A DNA stretch of 64,000 bases, taken from assembly GCA_030524705.1 (NCBI GenBank), contig JAUNGD010000005.1:35626-99625 (forward strand). The letters are read 5' to 3'. Made by a program: the position numbers and the translations under genes. The first letter of the stretch is position 1. Every line of letters starts with the position of its first letter. This document shows, piece after piece, positions 35,943-45,503 of this stretch. The stretch comes from Lachnospiraceae bacterium. GTDB taxonomy: Bacteria; Bacillota; Clostridia; Lachnospirales; Lachnospiraceae. Under the pieces are notes generated by a model. The model searched no databases. It had not been told where the DNA came from and saw only the letters and a program-made list of their open reading frames with translations.

Positions 35943-36740
35943 ATGAGCAGGAATATTTTAGAGGAAATTGCAGAAAAAACAGTGGAAAGGATCACCTCGG
36001 AGAAGCGGGAAAATCCTTTGGAGGCGGTTCGCAGGGAGGCAGAGCGGAAGCAGCAGGAAAACAGAAAACAGGATTTTGCCTTTGAACGGGCGCTGGCGGC
36101 AGATGGAATGTCCTTCATCTGCGAGGTGAAAAAAGCCTCTCCCTCCAAAGGGCTGATAGCCCCGGATTTTCCGTATCTGGAGATTGCAGAGGAATATGAA
36201 AAAGCCGGAGCTTCAGCGATTTCCTGTTTGACAGAACCGTTTTATTTTCAGGGGAAGGACGCATATTTAAAGGAGATTGCCAAAAAGGTTCGGATTCCGG
36301 TGCTCCGCAAGGATTTTACGGTGGATGAATATATGATCTACCAGGCGAAAGCGCTGGGAGCCGGAGCTGTGCTGCTGATCTGTGCGATTCTGGACGACGG
36401 GCAGCTTTTGTCTTACGGACAGCTGGCCCGGGAGCTCGGCCTGTCGGCGCTGGTGGAAGCGCATTCAGAGGAGGAAGTGGAACGGGCGCTGAAGGCCGGA
36501 GCAAGGATAGTCGGCGTGAATAACAGGGATCTGAAAACATTCCAGGTGGATATTACGACCAGCGCCAGGCTGCGGAAAATGGTGCCGCCGGAAATTCTGT
36601 TTGTCTCAGAGAGCGGCATCCGGGGGACGGAGGATATTCGTGCCCTGCGCCAGAATGGAACGGATGCGGTGCTGATCGGCGAGACGCTGATGCGGTCCGG
36701 CCGGAAGAAAGAGCTTTTGGCCGAGTGGAAAAGCGTATAG
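35943..36740 (+). CDS. trpC: Indole-3-glycerol phosphate synthase
   Basis: A 265-residue TIM-barrel enzyme: FICEVKKASPSKGLI near residue 56, VLRKDFTVDEYMIYQA, LVEAHSEEE, GVNNRDLKTF and SESGIRGTEDI. It closes the indole ring from CdRP. It is separate from trpF, with 44 bases between. Confidence 0.96.
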   Translation: MSRNILEEIAEKTVERITSEKRENPLEAVRREAERKQQENRKQDFAFERALAADGMSFICEVKKASPSKGLIAPDFPYLEIAEEYEKAGASAISCLTEPFYFQGKDAYLKEIAKKVRIPVLRKDFTVDEYMIYQAKALGAGAVLLICAILDDGQLLSYGQLARELGLSALVEAHSEEEVERALKAGARIVGVNNRDLKTFQVDITTSARLRKMVPPEILFVSESGIRGTEDIRALRQNGTDAVLIGETLMRSGRKKELLAEWKSV

Positions 36741-36784
36741 AAAAAGCATATAAAAAAGACTGCGCGGGATAGGGCCGCCGGGAA

Positions 36785-37456
36785 ATGGAAAGGAAAGCGA
36801 GTATGCCTTTGAATACGGAGCATAATAGGACAAAAGTGAAGATCTGCGGTCTGAGCCGCCGGGAGGATATTTTGTATGTTAATGAGGCGATGCCGGATTT
36901 CTGCGGCTTCATTATCAATGTACCCAAAAGCATCCGCAACACGACCCCGGAGCAGGTGAGGGCTTTGCGGCAGATGCTTCGGCCGGAAATTATACCGGTG
37001 GGAGTTTTCAGAAACGCCCTTGTCGAGACGGTGGCCGAACTGCTGCAGGAGGGGACGATTGCGGCGGCGCAGCTCCATGGCAGCGAGGATGAAACGTATA
37101 TCCGGCGGCTGAAGGCGATGGGGAATTTTACCGTGATAAAGGCCTTTAATGAACGGACGCTGGAGCTGGCCCAGGACAGCGGCGCCGATTATATCCTTTT
37201 AGACCACGGGAGCGGCGGGACAGGGCAGACCTTTGACTGGACCCTTGCGGATAAAATCAGCCGTCCGTATTTTCTGGCCGGAGGACTTGGGCCTGACAAT
37301 ATCATACAGGCGCTGGAGAAGCTGCATCCCTGGGCGGTTGACCTGAGCAGCAGCGTTGAGACAGAGGGGAAAAAGGACCGGGAAAAGATCCTGGCGATGG
37401 TTCGGGCCGTACGGGACTACGAGGAGCGCAGGCAGCAAAGCAGTGCAGGAGTATAA
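36785..37456 (+). CDS. trpF: Phosphoribosylanthranilate isomerase
   Basis: A 223-residue TIM-barrel enzyme: VKICGLSRREDI near residue 17, PDFCGFIINVPKS, AQLHGSED and FLAGGLGPDNI. The ATG at 36785 is possible; an ATG at 36803 has the better AAGGAAAG site and may be the true start. The last residues (RQQSSAGV) fall in the first copy of a 34-base tandem repeat, so the C-terminus may be a lineage-specific extension. Confidence 0.93.
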   Translation: MERKASMPLNTEHNRTKVKICGLSRREDILYVNEAMPDFCGFIINVPKSIRNTTPEQVRALRQMLRPEIIPVGVFRNALVETVAELLQEGTIAAAQLHGSEDETYIRRLKAMGNFTVIKAFNERTLELAQDSGADYILLDHGSGGTGQTFDWTLADKISRPYFLAGGLGPDNIIQALEKLHPWAVDLSSSVETEGKKDREKILAMVRAVRDYEERRQQSSAGV

Positions 37457-37491
37457 AGAGCGCAGGCAGTAAAGCAGCGTGAAAATATAAA
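37424..37491 (+). repeat. Imperfect 34-base tandem duplication at the trpF 3' end
   Basis: GAGCGCAGGCAG starts at 37424 and again at 37458, both copies ending in TATAAA. Copy one encodes the trpF tail and stop; copy two is untranslated. Confidence 0.75.
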
Positions 37492-37599
37492 TGAGATGGG
37501 AAAATGAGCAGATTACGTTGAAAATAGAAAAGTAATGTTTGCAGCGAAAGGAATACTGAGATTTTAGAAGCAGATTGTAAAAGACAGGAGGAACGTGCA

Positions 37600-38781
37600 A
37601 TGAGCGGAAGATTTGGAACCCACGGCGGCCAATATATACCGGAAACATTGATGAATGCTGTGATTGAGCTGGAACAGGCATATGAGCATTATAAGGATGA
37701 TCCGGATTTTAACAGAGAATTGACGGCGCTGCTGAATGATTATGCAGGACGGCCGTCCAGGCTTTACTACGCAAAGAGAATGACGGAGGATCTGGGCGGC
37801 GCAAAAATCTATCTGAAGCGGGAAGACCTGAATCATACCGGAGCGCATAAGATCAATAACGTTCTGGGGCAGGTGCTGCTTGCCAAAAAGATGGGGAAGA
37901 CGAGGGTGATCGCAGAGACCGGAGCCGGACAGCACGGCGTTGCCACCGCCACAGCCGCGGCGCTGATGGATATGGAATGCGAAGTGTTTATGGGGGAAGA
38001 GGATACAAAGCGCCAGGCCCTCAACGTTTACCGTATGCGGCTTCTGGGAGCGCAGGTGCATCCAGTATCCAGCGGAACAGGTACGCTTAAGGATGCCGTA
38101 TCAGAGACGATGCGGGAGTGGACAAAACGGATTGATGATACGCATTACGTACTTGGCTCCTGCATGGGGCCGCATCCCTTTCCAACGATTGTTAGGGATT
38201 TTCAGAGCGTCATTTCTAAGGAGATCAAGGAGCAGATGCTGGAGCGGGAGGGCCGGCTTCCAGATGCTGTACTGGCGTGTGTCGGCGGCGGCTCCAATGC
38301 GATCGGCGCATTTTATCATTTTATCGGGGATGAAAGCGTGCGGCTGATCGGATGCGAGGCGGCGGGCCGGGGCGTCAATACCGCGGAGACGGCGGCCACC
38401 ATCGCAACAGGAAGGCTGGGAATTTTCCACGGAATGAAATCTTATTTCTGCCAGGATGAGTACGGCCAGATTGCGCCGGTATATTCTATTTCCGCCGGGC
38501 TGGATTATCCGGGCATCGGCCCGGAGCATGCGTACCTGTATGACAAGGGACGGGCGGAATATGTGGCGGTGACGGACGATGAGGCGGTGGAAGCCTTTGA
38601 ATATCTGTCGCGTTTGGAGGGCATTATTCCGGCTATTGAGAGCGCGCATGCGGTAGCTCATGCGAGAAAGCTGGCTCCTACGATGGATAAGGATCAGATT
38701 ATTGTCATTAACATTTCAGGCCGGGGCGACAAGGATTGTGCGGCGATCGCGCGTTACAGAGGGGAGGATATTCATGAATAA
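37600..38781 (+). CDS. trpB: Tryptophan synthase beta chain
   Basis: A 393-residue PLP enzyme of the TrpB1 type: start [19 protein letters not shown] lysine in [13 protein letters not shown] near residue 85, phosphate loop GGGSNAIG and [14 protein letters not shown]. It condenses indole with serine. It overlaps trpA by eight bases. Confidence 0.97.
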   Translation: MSGRFGTHGGQYIPETLMNAVIELEQAYEHYKDDPDFNRELTALLNDYAGRPSRLYYAKRMTEDLGGAKIYLKREDLNHTGAHKINNVLGQVLLAKKMGKTRVIAETGAGQHGVATATAAALMDMECEVFMGEEDTKRQALNVYRMRLLGAQVHPVSSGTGTLKDAVSETMREWTKRIDDTHYVLGSCMGPHPFPTIVRDFQSVISKEIKEQMLEREGRLPDAVLACVGGGSNAIGAFYHFIGDESVRLIGCEAAGRGVNTAETAATIATGRLGIFHGMKSYFCQDEYGQIAPVYSISAGLDYPGIGPEHAYLYDKGRAEYVAVTDDEAVEAFEYLSRLEGIIPAIESAHAVAHARKLAPTMDKDQIIVINISGRGDKDCAAIARYRGEDIHE

Positions 38782-39553
38782 CATACAGAAGGCGTTTGAA
38801 AAAGGAAAGGCGTTTATTCCGTTTATCACCTGCGGCGATCCGTCACTGGAAATCACAGAAAAGCTTGTCTATGCGATGGAAGAGGCCGGGGCGGATCTGA
38901 TCGAGCTTGGAATTCCGTTTTCAGATCCCACAGCAGAAGGGCCGGTGATTCAGGAGGCGAACCTGCGGGCGCTGTCCGGGGGCGTGACCACAGACAAAAT
39001 CTTTGATATGGTGAAACGCATTCGGAAAAATACGCAGATTCCCATGGTTTTCATGACCTATGCCAACGTTGTCTATTCCTACGGGACAGAACGCTTTGTA
39101 AACACTGCGGCAGAAGCTGGCATGGATGGAATCATTCTCCCGGACGTGCCCTTCGAGGAGAAGGAAGAGTTCAGCGGGGTGTGCAGCCAGTATGGTCTTG
39201 CACTGATCTCTCTGATCGCGCCTACTTCCCATCAGAGGGTAGCGAAAATTGCAGCGGCGGCGGATGGATTTATTTACTGTGTTTCTTCCCTTGGAGTCAC
39301 CGGCGTAAGAACGGAGATTACCACGGATATTGGGGAGATGGTCGGACTTGTGAGGGAAAATAGCAGCCTGCCCTGTGCCGTTGGATTCGGTATCTCTACA
39401 CCGGAGCAGGCAAAACGTATGGCTCAGTACGCAGACGGCGTTATCGTAGGCTCTGCGATTGTAAAAATATGTAAGGAGTATGGAAAAGACTGTATTCCCC
39501 ATGTAGTGGAATATGTGAAAGCGATGAAGGAAGCTGCAATGTCAGCAATGTAG
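38774..39553 (+). CDS. trpA: Tryptophan synthase alpha chain
   Basis: A 259-residue TIM-barrel enzyme: [30 protein letters not shown] with the catalytic Asp, PDVPFEE and [11 protein letters not shown]. The ATG at 38774 lies within the end of trpB. Final gene of the trp operon. Confidence 0.97.
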   Translation: MNNIQKAFEKGKAFIPFITCGDPSLEITEKLVYAMEEAGADLIELGIPFSDPTAEGPVIQEANLRALSGGVTTDKIFDMVKRIRKNTQIPMVFMTYANVVYSYGTERFVNTAAEAGMDGIILPDVPFEEKEEFSGVCSQYGLALISLIAPTSHQRVAKIAAAADGFIYCVSSLGVTGVRTEITTDIGEMVGLVRENSSLPCAVGFGISTPEQAKRMAQYADGVIVGSAIVKICKEYGKDCIPHVVEYVKAMKEAAMSAM

Positions 39554-39568
39554 CAGAATAGTAGACAG

Positions 39569-39610
39569 AAAATCCCGCCGCGAATGGTTTGCATTTGCAG
39601 CGGGATTTTT
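39569..39610 (+). terminator. trp operon terminator
   Basis: AAAATCCCGC at 39569-39578 pairs with GCGGGATTTTT ending at 39610. Usable in both directions. Confidence 0.9.
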
Positions 39611-39649
39611 ATAAGTAAGGCCTGCTGATCATATTTCGCTAAAAAACAG

Positions 39650-39678
39650 TTGACGCAAAACATGGAATCATTCATAAT
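39650..39678 (+). promoter_or_regulatory. Promoter of the thioredoxin-fold lipoprotein gene
   Basis: TTGACG at 39650-39655 and CATAAT at 39673-39678, 17-base spacing. Confidence 0.6.
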
Positions 39679-39722
39679 TCAAATACATAATTCAGATAGC
39701 AAAAAGAAAATGGGGACAGAAA

Positions 39723-40313
39723 ATGCGAAAAATAAATTTAATGATAGCAGGATTATTGATGAGTATAGCGGCGGCTGGGTGTTCCAAGGATACTATGCCG
39801 AAGGAAACAGAAGCAAAGAACACAGAAGCTGAAGTAACGGAGGCTGCGGAGACGGAAACGCAGGCAGGCGCAACGGGCTTATTTGGAGCTTTCGAGACAA
39901 AAACGCTGGAGGGAGAAGCAGTGGATCAGAGCATTTTTGCAGAGGCAGATCTGAATATGGTCAATATCTGGGGAACCTTCTGCGGCCCATGTATCCGGGA
40001 AATGCCGGAGCTTGGGGAGCTTGCCGCGGAATATGAGGAGAAGGGCATGCAGCTGCTCGGTATTATTTCAGATGTCGTAGAACCGGGGGACGAGACTGCA
40101 ATGCAGATTGTGGAGAAGACCAAGGCAGATTATACGCATCTGGTGCTTTCTCAGGAGCTTTGGAATAATTATCTCGGCAGTGTACAGGCCGTTCCTACCA
40201 CAATCTTCGTAGACAAAGACGGCAATCAGGTGGGAGATATTTGGGTTGGTTCCCGGTCTAAGGAGGACTGGACGAAGATTATTGATGAAGCGCTGGAGCA
40301 GGTTGCTCCGTAA
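39723..40313 (+). CDS. TlpA/ResA-like thioredoxin-fold lipoprotein
   Basis: A 196-residue lipoprotein: signal peptide ending in lipobox AAAGC (Cys20), then a Thr/Glu/Ala-rich linker (residues ~28-48) and a thioredoxin domain with NIWGTFCGPCIREMPEL (CGPC redox pair near residues 90-93) and the cis-proline VPTT. It should work outside the membrane in disulfide reduction or oxidation. The usual neighbour, a CcdA-type membrane electron carrier, is not here. Monocistronic, with its own promoter. Confidence 0.9.
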   Translation: MRKINLMIAGLLMSIAAAGCSKDTMPKETEAKNTEAEVTEAAETETQAGATGLFGAFETKTLEGEAVDQSIFAEADLNMVNIWGTFCGPCIREMPELGELAAEYEEKGMQLLGIISDVVEPGDETAMQIVEKTKADYTHLVLSQELWNNYLGSVQAVPTTIFVDKDGNQVGDIWVGSRSKEDWTKIIDEALEQVAP

Positions 40314-40388
40314 AAATTCCCGGTGGTTGCCATTCTGATGATTTCAGGTTAAAATATAATAACAAGTATACGGAATGGGAGGAAGGCA

Positions 40389-41180
40389 ATGATTTTTGAT
40401 ACACATGCACATTATGATGATAAAGCATTTGATGAAGACAGAGAGTCGTTGCTTACGCAGATGGGGCAAAACGGGATTGCCGGGATCGTGAATGTGGGGG
40501 CATCCCTTCGGGGCGTTCAGGCGAGCCAGGAGCTGGCCGAAAAATATCCGTCTGTTTATGCTGCGGTGGGCGTACATCCAGATGAGGTAGGGGATATGGA
40601 CGAGCAGAAGCTTCTTTGGATGTATGACCTTTGCCGTAAGGAAAAGACCGTGGCGGTAGGGGAAATCGGGCTGGATTACTATTGGGACAAGGAAGCCCAT
40701 GAATTTCAGAAGCAGTGGTTTATCCGGCAATTGCAGATGGCGAAGGATACGGGACTACCTGTCAACGTACACAGCCGAGAGGCGGTGGAGGATACCTTCA
40801 ATATCATAAAGGAGCATCATGCCGGGACTACGGGAGGCATCATTCATTGCTTTTCGGCCTCGGCACAGGTGGCAGAGGCGTATGTGAAGCTGGGGTATTA
40901 TATCGGAATCGGCGGCGTTGTGACATTTAAAAATGCCCGGGTCATAAAAGAGGTAGTCCGGGCGGTTCCTCTGGAACGGATCGTCATAGAGACGGATTGC
41001 CCGTATCTTGCGCCCGTGCCCCATCGCGGGGAACGCAATTCTTCGCTGTACCTGCCTTTGGTGATTGAGGAGATTGCGAAAATTAAAGAAGTAGAGCCGC
41101 AGGAAGTGGAAGAGGCGACGTACTGGAATGCTTTGCGGGTGTATTCGAAGGTATACCGGGCAATGTGCCTGCGGAAATAA
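40389..41180 (+). CDS. tatD: TatD-family metal-dependent hydrolase (DNase)
   Basis: A 263-residue TIM-barrel hydrolase with metal ligands in FDTHAHYD, GEIGLDYYW, VNVHSREA, IIHCFSAS and ETDCPYLAP. Family members have 3'-5' DNase activity. It is followed by rsmA (KsgA), a common pairing in Firmicutes; the end of the gene lies about 65 bases before the rsmA start. Confidence 0.93.
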   Translation: MIFDTHAHYDDKAFDEDRESLLTQMGQNGIAGIVNVGASLRGVQASQELAEKYPSVYAAVGVHPDEVGDMDEQKLLWMYDLCRKEKTVAVGEIGLDYYWDKEAHEFQKQWFIRQLQMAKDTGLPVNVHSREAVEDTFNIIKEHHAGTTGGIIHCFSASAQVAEAYVKLGYYIGIGGVVTFKNARVIKEVVRAVPLERIVIETDCPYLAPVPHRGERNSSLYLPLVIEEIAKIKEVEPQEVEEATYWNALRVYSKVYRAMCLRK

Positions 41181-41245
41181 GCGAGGAGCCGGGGCTGAAT
41201 TTTCAGGCCCCGGGCCTTGGAATTACAGACAGAACGGAGACATAT

Positions 41246-42112
41246 ATGGAGAAGCTTTCAAATCCTCAGAAGACAATAGAGGTAATACAGAAGCATGGCT
41301 TTGATTTTCAGAAAAAATTCGGACAGAATTTTTTGATTGATTCCCATGTGCTGGACAAGATTATTGCAGCGGCAGAGATTACAAAGGAGGATTTTGTGCT
41401 GGAGATCGGGCCGGGCATCGGAACGATGACGCAATATCTGGCGGAGGCGGCCCGGGAGGTGATTGCGGTGGAGATCGACCGGAATCTGATCCCGATTTTG
41501 CAGGAGACTCTGGCTGATTATGACAATGTCACAATTCTCAATCAGGATATTCTGAAAACGGACATTGCGGCCATCGCGCAGGAGAAAAACGGCGGCAGGC
41601 CGATTAAGGTGGTGGCAAATCTGCCATATTATATCACGACTCCGATTATTATGGGGCTGTTTGAGAGTCATGTGCCGGTGGAAAGTATTACGGTTATGGT
41701 TCAGAAGGAGGTCGCCCAGCGGATGCAGGCAGGGCCCGGGACAAAGGATTATGGGGCGTTGTCCCTGGCGGTTCAGTATTATGCGGAGCCGTATATTGCG
41801 GCAAATGTGCCGCCGAACTGTTTTATTCCACGGCCGAATGTCGGCAGTGCGGTGATCCGTCTCAGGAAATACCAGGAGCCTCCGGTACGGGTGCAGGATG
41901 AAAGGCTTTTGTTTGCGCTGATCCGCGCATCCTTTAATCAGCGGCGGAAGACTCTTGTGAACGGACTGAAAAATTCGCCGGAATTAGCCTTTGAAAAGGA
42001 AGAGCTGCTGGAGGCTCTTGGGAAAATCGGGCTTTCAGAAAATATCCGCGGCGAGGCGCTGACTCTGGAGCAGTTTGCAGCGCTGGCGGATGCCCTGTGT
42101 GGAGCAAAGTAA
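41246..42112 (+). CDS. rsmA: 16S rRNA (adenine1518-N6/adenine1519-N6) dimethyltransferase
   Basis: A 288-residue SAM-dependent methyltransferase: KKFGQNFL near residue 28, SAM site EIGPGIGTMT, and catalytic NLPYYI near residue 121. It dimethylates two adenines at the 3' end of 16S rRNA. ATG 41246 follows ACGGAGA; the longer frame from 41165 overlaps tatD and lacks a ribosome site. Confidence 0.96.
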   Translation: MEKLSNPQKTIEVIQKHGFDFQKKFGQNFLIDSHVLDKIIAAAEITKEDFVLEIGPGIGTMTQYLAEAAREVIAVEIDRNLIPILQETLADYDNVTILNQDILKTDIAAIAQEKNGGRPIKVVANLPYYITTPIIMGLFESHVPVESITVMVQKEVAQRMQAGPGTKDYGALSLAVQYYAEPYIAANVPPNCFIPRPNVGSAVIRLRKYQEPPVRVQDERLLFALIRASFNQRRKTLVNGLKNSPELAFEKEELLEALGKIGLSENIRGEALTLEQFAALADALCGAK

Positions 42113-42152
42113 CAGTATACAGATAAAAAGGATTCAGAGAAGGGGGTTTTGT

Positions 42153-43088
42153 ATGATTAAAGAGGAGCATTTTTATTTTACATCAAATCACGGGACGATT
42201 CAGAGTCACGGAATGCGCTGGATCCCGGAGGGCGAGGTGAAGGCGGTGCTTCAGATTTCCCACGGAATGTCTGAGCATATCGAACGGTACCGCGGTTTTG
42301 CAAATTATCTGGCAGAAAGAGGAATCCTTGTTGTCGGACACGACCATCTCGGACACGGCGGTTCGGCTACTTCAGAAAAGGACTATGGATATTTTGCGGA
42401 GGAAAACGGAAATAAAATTCTGATTGCGGATCTGCATAAGGTACTCCGCCTGACAAAGAAAAAATACAAAAGAGTTCCGTATATTTTGCTGGGACACAGT
42501 ATGGGTTCTTTTCTTGCCCGGCAGTTCCTGTGCGTGCATGGAACGGAGCTGGACGGGGCAATCATCTGCGGTACGGGGTATCATTCGCTGGCTGTGGCAA
42601 GGCTCGGGATGCGTATTGCGAAGTCTGAGGCGTATATGCATGGCTGGGATTACAGAAGCCCGCTGCTGCACTGGATGAGCTTTGGAAGCTACAATGCAAA
42701 ATTCAATCCGACCCGCACGGATTCCGACTGGCTGTGCCGGGACGAAAGCGTAGTGGACGAGTATATCCGGGATCCGAAATGCGGCTTTGCATTTACGGTA
42801 AACGGTTATTACAATATGTTCCTCGGTCTGTCCAAGATTGTACGCAAGGGCTATCTGGAGAAAATGCCGAAGGAGCTTCCGGTATTTTTCATCGCAGGCG
42901 AGAAGGACCCGGTGGGCAGCTTTGGGAAGGGCGTGCGCCGCGTGGAGAAGATGTTCCGGGAGACCGGAATGAAGAACGTAGAGTGCAAATTATATCCTGA
43001 AGACCGGCATGAGCTTCTGAACGAGCTGGATAAGGAAAAAGTGTATGAAGACATTGTCGGATGGATGGAGAAAAATGGATTGATCTGA
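42153..43088 (+). CDS. Alpha/beta hydrolase, monoglyceride lipase/lysophospholipase-like
   Basis: A 311-residue serine hydrolase: nucleophile in LLGHSMGSF (near residue 115), acid in FIAGEKDPVG and His in EDRHELLNE. HDHLGHGGS near residue 63 is the oxyanion region typical of the lysophospholipase (Hydrolase_4) family. ATG 42153 has AGAAGGGGG upstream. No signal peptide, so cytoplasmic. Natural substrate not readable. Confidence 0.88.
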   Translation: MIKEEHFYFTSNHGTIQSHGMRWIPEGEVKAVLQISHGMSEHIERYRGFANYLAERGILVVGHDHLGHGGSATSEKDYGYFAEENGNKILIADLHKVLRLTKKKYKRVPYILLGHSMGSFLARQFLCVHGTELDGAIICGTGYHSLAVARLGMRIAKSEAYMHGWDYRSPLLHWMSFGSYNAKFNPTRTDSDWLCRDESVVDEYIRDPKCGFAFTVNGYYNMFLGLSKIVRKGYLEKMPKELPVFFIAGEKDPVGSFGKGVRRVEKMFRETGMKNVECKLYPEDRHELLNELDKEKVYEDIVGWMEKNGLI

Positions 43089-43138
43089 CAGCTGTTTTGG
43101 TAAAAGAAATAGAAAGAGGCTTTAGCTGAAAATAAAAA

Positions 43139-43180
43139 AGCCGTAAAACAATCACCGGCGATTGCTTTACGGCTGATTTT
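43139..43180. terminator. Bidirectional terminator between convergent genes
   Basis: AGCCGTAAA at 43139-43147 pairs with TTTACGGCT at 43166-43174, extended by CAATC/GATTG inside, with A-run before and TTTTA after. Confidence 0.85.
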
Positions 43181-43200
43181 ATGTCATAGGAAAGCCATTG

Positions 43201-45447
43201 TTATTCTAATGTTAACACGCCTGTTTTTTCAAAATCCTTATCCATATCAAAGGAAATCAGAAACGTGTTTCCGGCGAGATAAAAGGTATCTTCTATATAT
43301 AATCCCCTCATTGTGTTGTATTCGGCCTGTCCGATCAGCATATCCGAATAAAAATCATACGTCAGCTCGTTGACAAATCCCTTTTCAGAGTCATAGGAAA
43401 AGAGCAGGTAGCGGTTGTCGCAGAAGAAGCCAATCAGATTTTTTTCCGGTTCCACGAGTATGGACTTGTAATCCTCGATGGCAGGGCACCAGGTAATGCC
43501 GGGGAGGACAAGGCGGTTGACTTCTGTGACCGTAGACGAGTCTGAAATATCGAACATGGACAGCTTCAGTCCTGTGGTGATCCCGGTTTCCGGGTCTGCC
43601 TCATAGCCAATGCCCAGCAGCAGGTTTTCTCCGTAAAAATGCAGGTAGGAGGAAAAACCGTTTACCTTTAGTTCTCCCAGAATCTGAGGGTTGGCGGGAT
43701 CGGACAGATCGACGGAGAAAAGGGGATCTGTCTGGCGGAAGGTGACAAAGTATCCCGTCTCACCGAAGAATCTTGCGGACCGGATGATCTCGCCGTCTGC
43801 CAGACCTTCAATGGCCCCGATCTGCTGCAGTGTTTCATCCAGCACGTACAGCGCATTGTGCTCCCTCCAGCTTTCTTCATAATAATTTCCGGTGATTTCA
43901 CTGGCAAAATCTCTTACAGCGTTAAATTCATCGCCGGTATAAGTAGAAACGACCCGCAGCTTTCCCTCGTGCTCATTCATGGAAAAGGAATTGTTCAGGT
44001 ATCCCTTGACGGAGGCGGCAGCCACTCCGGTAATCTTACCGTTTGAATAATGGAATTTCGTAATCTCCGTCATGGTCTGGCTGGAGGCATACCGTTCGTT
44101 GGCGATATAAATATTTTCTGTACTTACATAATAGTTGGAAGCGCCGGAAACCAGGATTTTGCAGTCCAGGACGTCGTCAGGCGCAGCGGTATCCACAGAG
44201 GAGATCACCAGATACGTACTGTCAGTCAGAGAGTCCGGCAGGAAGACGTCGCTGGCAGAGGCTTCCGTGCTGTTGATGCGGGGCATGATCGTACTTTCGT
44301 CGTAGGTGTCCTGCAAATCAGGATAGTATCTGGTAAACAGATAAATATACTGCCCGTTTTTGCGGGAGGTCTCATAAGAGCCCTCCTGGGTCACCGTACC
44401 GGTCAGCACCGGAGCATTCCGGTGGGAAATGTCATAGGTGAGCAGCTTTGCCTGTCTGCTTGAACGGGTATAATAAATATCAGGCTGAATGTCAGGTGAG
44501 GAAACGGATCCGTCATTTTCGTTCTCAAGCGAAGTAATATATTCACTTATGATGACATGCAGCGTATCGCCCTCCAGGTACATTTCCCGGATGGATGCAT
44601 TTTCAGAATCCCCCAGAGAAGTAATGCTCACTGTTTCGGAGCTTTTCCCATCTGCTTTTACGATCGCCAGAGACAGATCCTGGCGCAGGATATAAATATA
44701 CTTACCGTCGGTTTTGACAATATCCCCTTCGTCGACGCCGATTTCCTGCAGGTTCGTCTCAGAAAAATCGGTGCTTCCGGTGATACCCATATCCATCGCC
44801 GGGGCGGATTCAAAGGATGCGCTGTCCTCTACGGATATTTCTGCGGTTTCTCCTCTGGCCATGGTTTTTCCGTAACCGGAAAAAATGTTGGCGGAATTTT
44901 GATGAAACTGCTTGTATAAGGTATTGTAAATACTTTCCGGGTTGTCGGCATAGGTGAAGGCTTCTGCAAACTCCGGTATGGCATCCTGCTCCCGGGCGAT
45001 TGCCTCGCCGCCGTCAGCCGTTTTCTGTGATCCGGCGTTATCGGAAGCAATGGATTTTTGCTGAGGTTCCGCGTCATCGGAAGCGACGGATTTTTGCTGA
45101 GTCTTTGCTTCATCGGAAGCAGTAGAATTTTGCTGAGGTTCCGCGTCACTGGAATAAGAAGAGTCGTCGGCGGAATCTGTGAGTGTCTCTATACGCTGGG
45201 ACTGCCACAGTGCTGTAATTGCCAGAGCAAATACAGCGGCAATGCTGCCGTATTTTGCGAAGGTTCGGTACCGCTTTTTTTTCTTTCCGGCGGAAAAGCC
45301 AGCGACTGTGTCCTGGGAAGAAGGGTCCGCTTGCTTGGCCTGCTGTTCACGCAGCATTTTCTCAATGGCCTCCGGCTGCAGGGAAGCAGGCGGGGTAAGA
45401 TTGTCGGAATCATTTTTTATTTTCTGCAATAAATCTTTTTCGTTCAT
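43201..45447 (-). CDS. Membrane-anchored beta-propeller protein (PF09826-type), candidate anti-sigma partner
   Basis: A 748-residue protein. Residues 1-60 are hydrophilic and would be cytoplasmic; one membrane segment (GSIAAVFALAITALW) follows at about 67-81. Next comes a low-complexity Ser/Gln/Asp linker with repeats of the form AEPQQKSIASD (about residues 100-150), then a long extracytoplasmic domain rich in DISD/VDLSDP-type blades, as in C-terminal beta-propeller proteins distantly related to WD40. It is encoded 56 bases after an ECF sigma factor gene on the same strand, the position and topology of an anti-sigma factor, but the N-terminus has no zinc-finger motif. Function is inferred. 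Confidence 0.85.
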   Translation of the reverse strand: MNEKDLLQKIKNDSDNLTPPASLQPEAIEKMLREQQAKQADPSSQDTVAGFSAGKKKKRYRTFAKYGSIAAVFALAITALWQSQRIETLTDSADDSSYSSDAEPQQNSTASDEAKTQQKSVASDDAEPQQKSIASDNAGSQKTADGGEAIAREQDAIPEFAEAFTYADNPESIYNTLYKQFHQNSANIFSGYGKTMARGETAEISVEDSASFESAPAMDMGITGSTDFSETNLQEIGVDEGDIVKTDGKYIYILRQDLSLAIVKADGKSSETVSITSLGDSENASIREMYLEGDTLHVIISEYITSLENENDGSVSSPDIQPDIYYTRSSRQAKLLTYDISHRNAPVLTGTVTQEGSYETSRKNGQYIYLFTRYYPDLQDTYDESTIMPRINSTEASASDVFLPDSLTDSTYLVISSVDTAAPDDVLDCKILVSGASNYYVSTENIYIANERYASSQTMTEITKFHYSNGKITGVAAASVKGYLNNSFSMNEHEGKLRVVSTYTGDEFNAVRDFASEITGNYYEESWREHNALYVLDETLQQIGAIEGLADGEIIRSARFFGETGYFVTFRQTDPLFSVDLSDPANPQILGELKVNGFSSYLHFYGENLLLGIGYEADPETGITTGLKLSMFDISDSSTVTEVNRLVLPGITWCPAIEDYKSILVEPEKNLIGFFCDNRYLLFSYDSEKGFVNELTYDFYSDMLIGQAEYNTMRGLYIEDTFYLAGNTFLISFDMDKDFEKTGVLTLE

Positions 45448-45503
45448 GAGAATCTCCTTTCAGTACAGGGATGTACGAAGATCACGTTTATAGAAAGCGG
45501 CAT

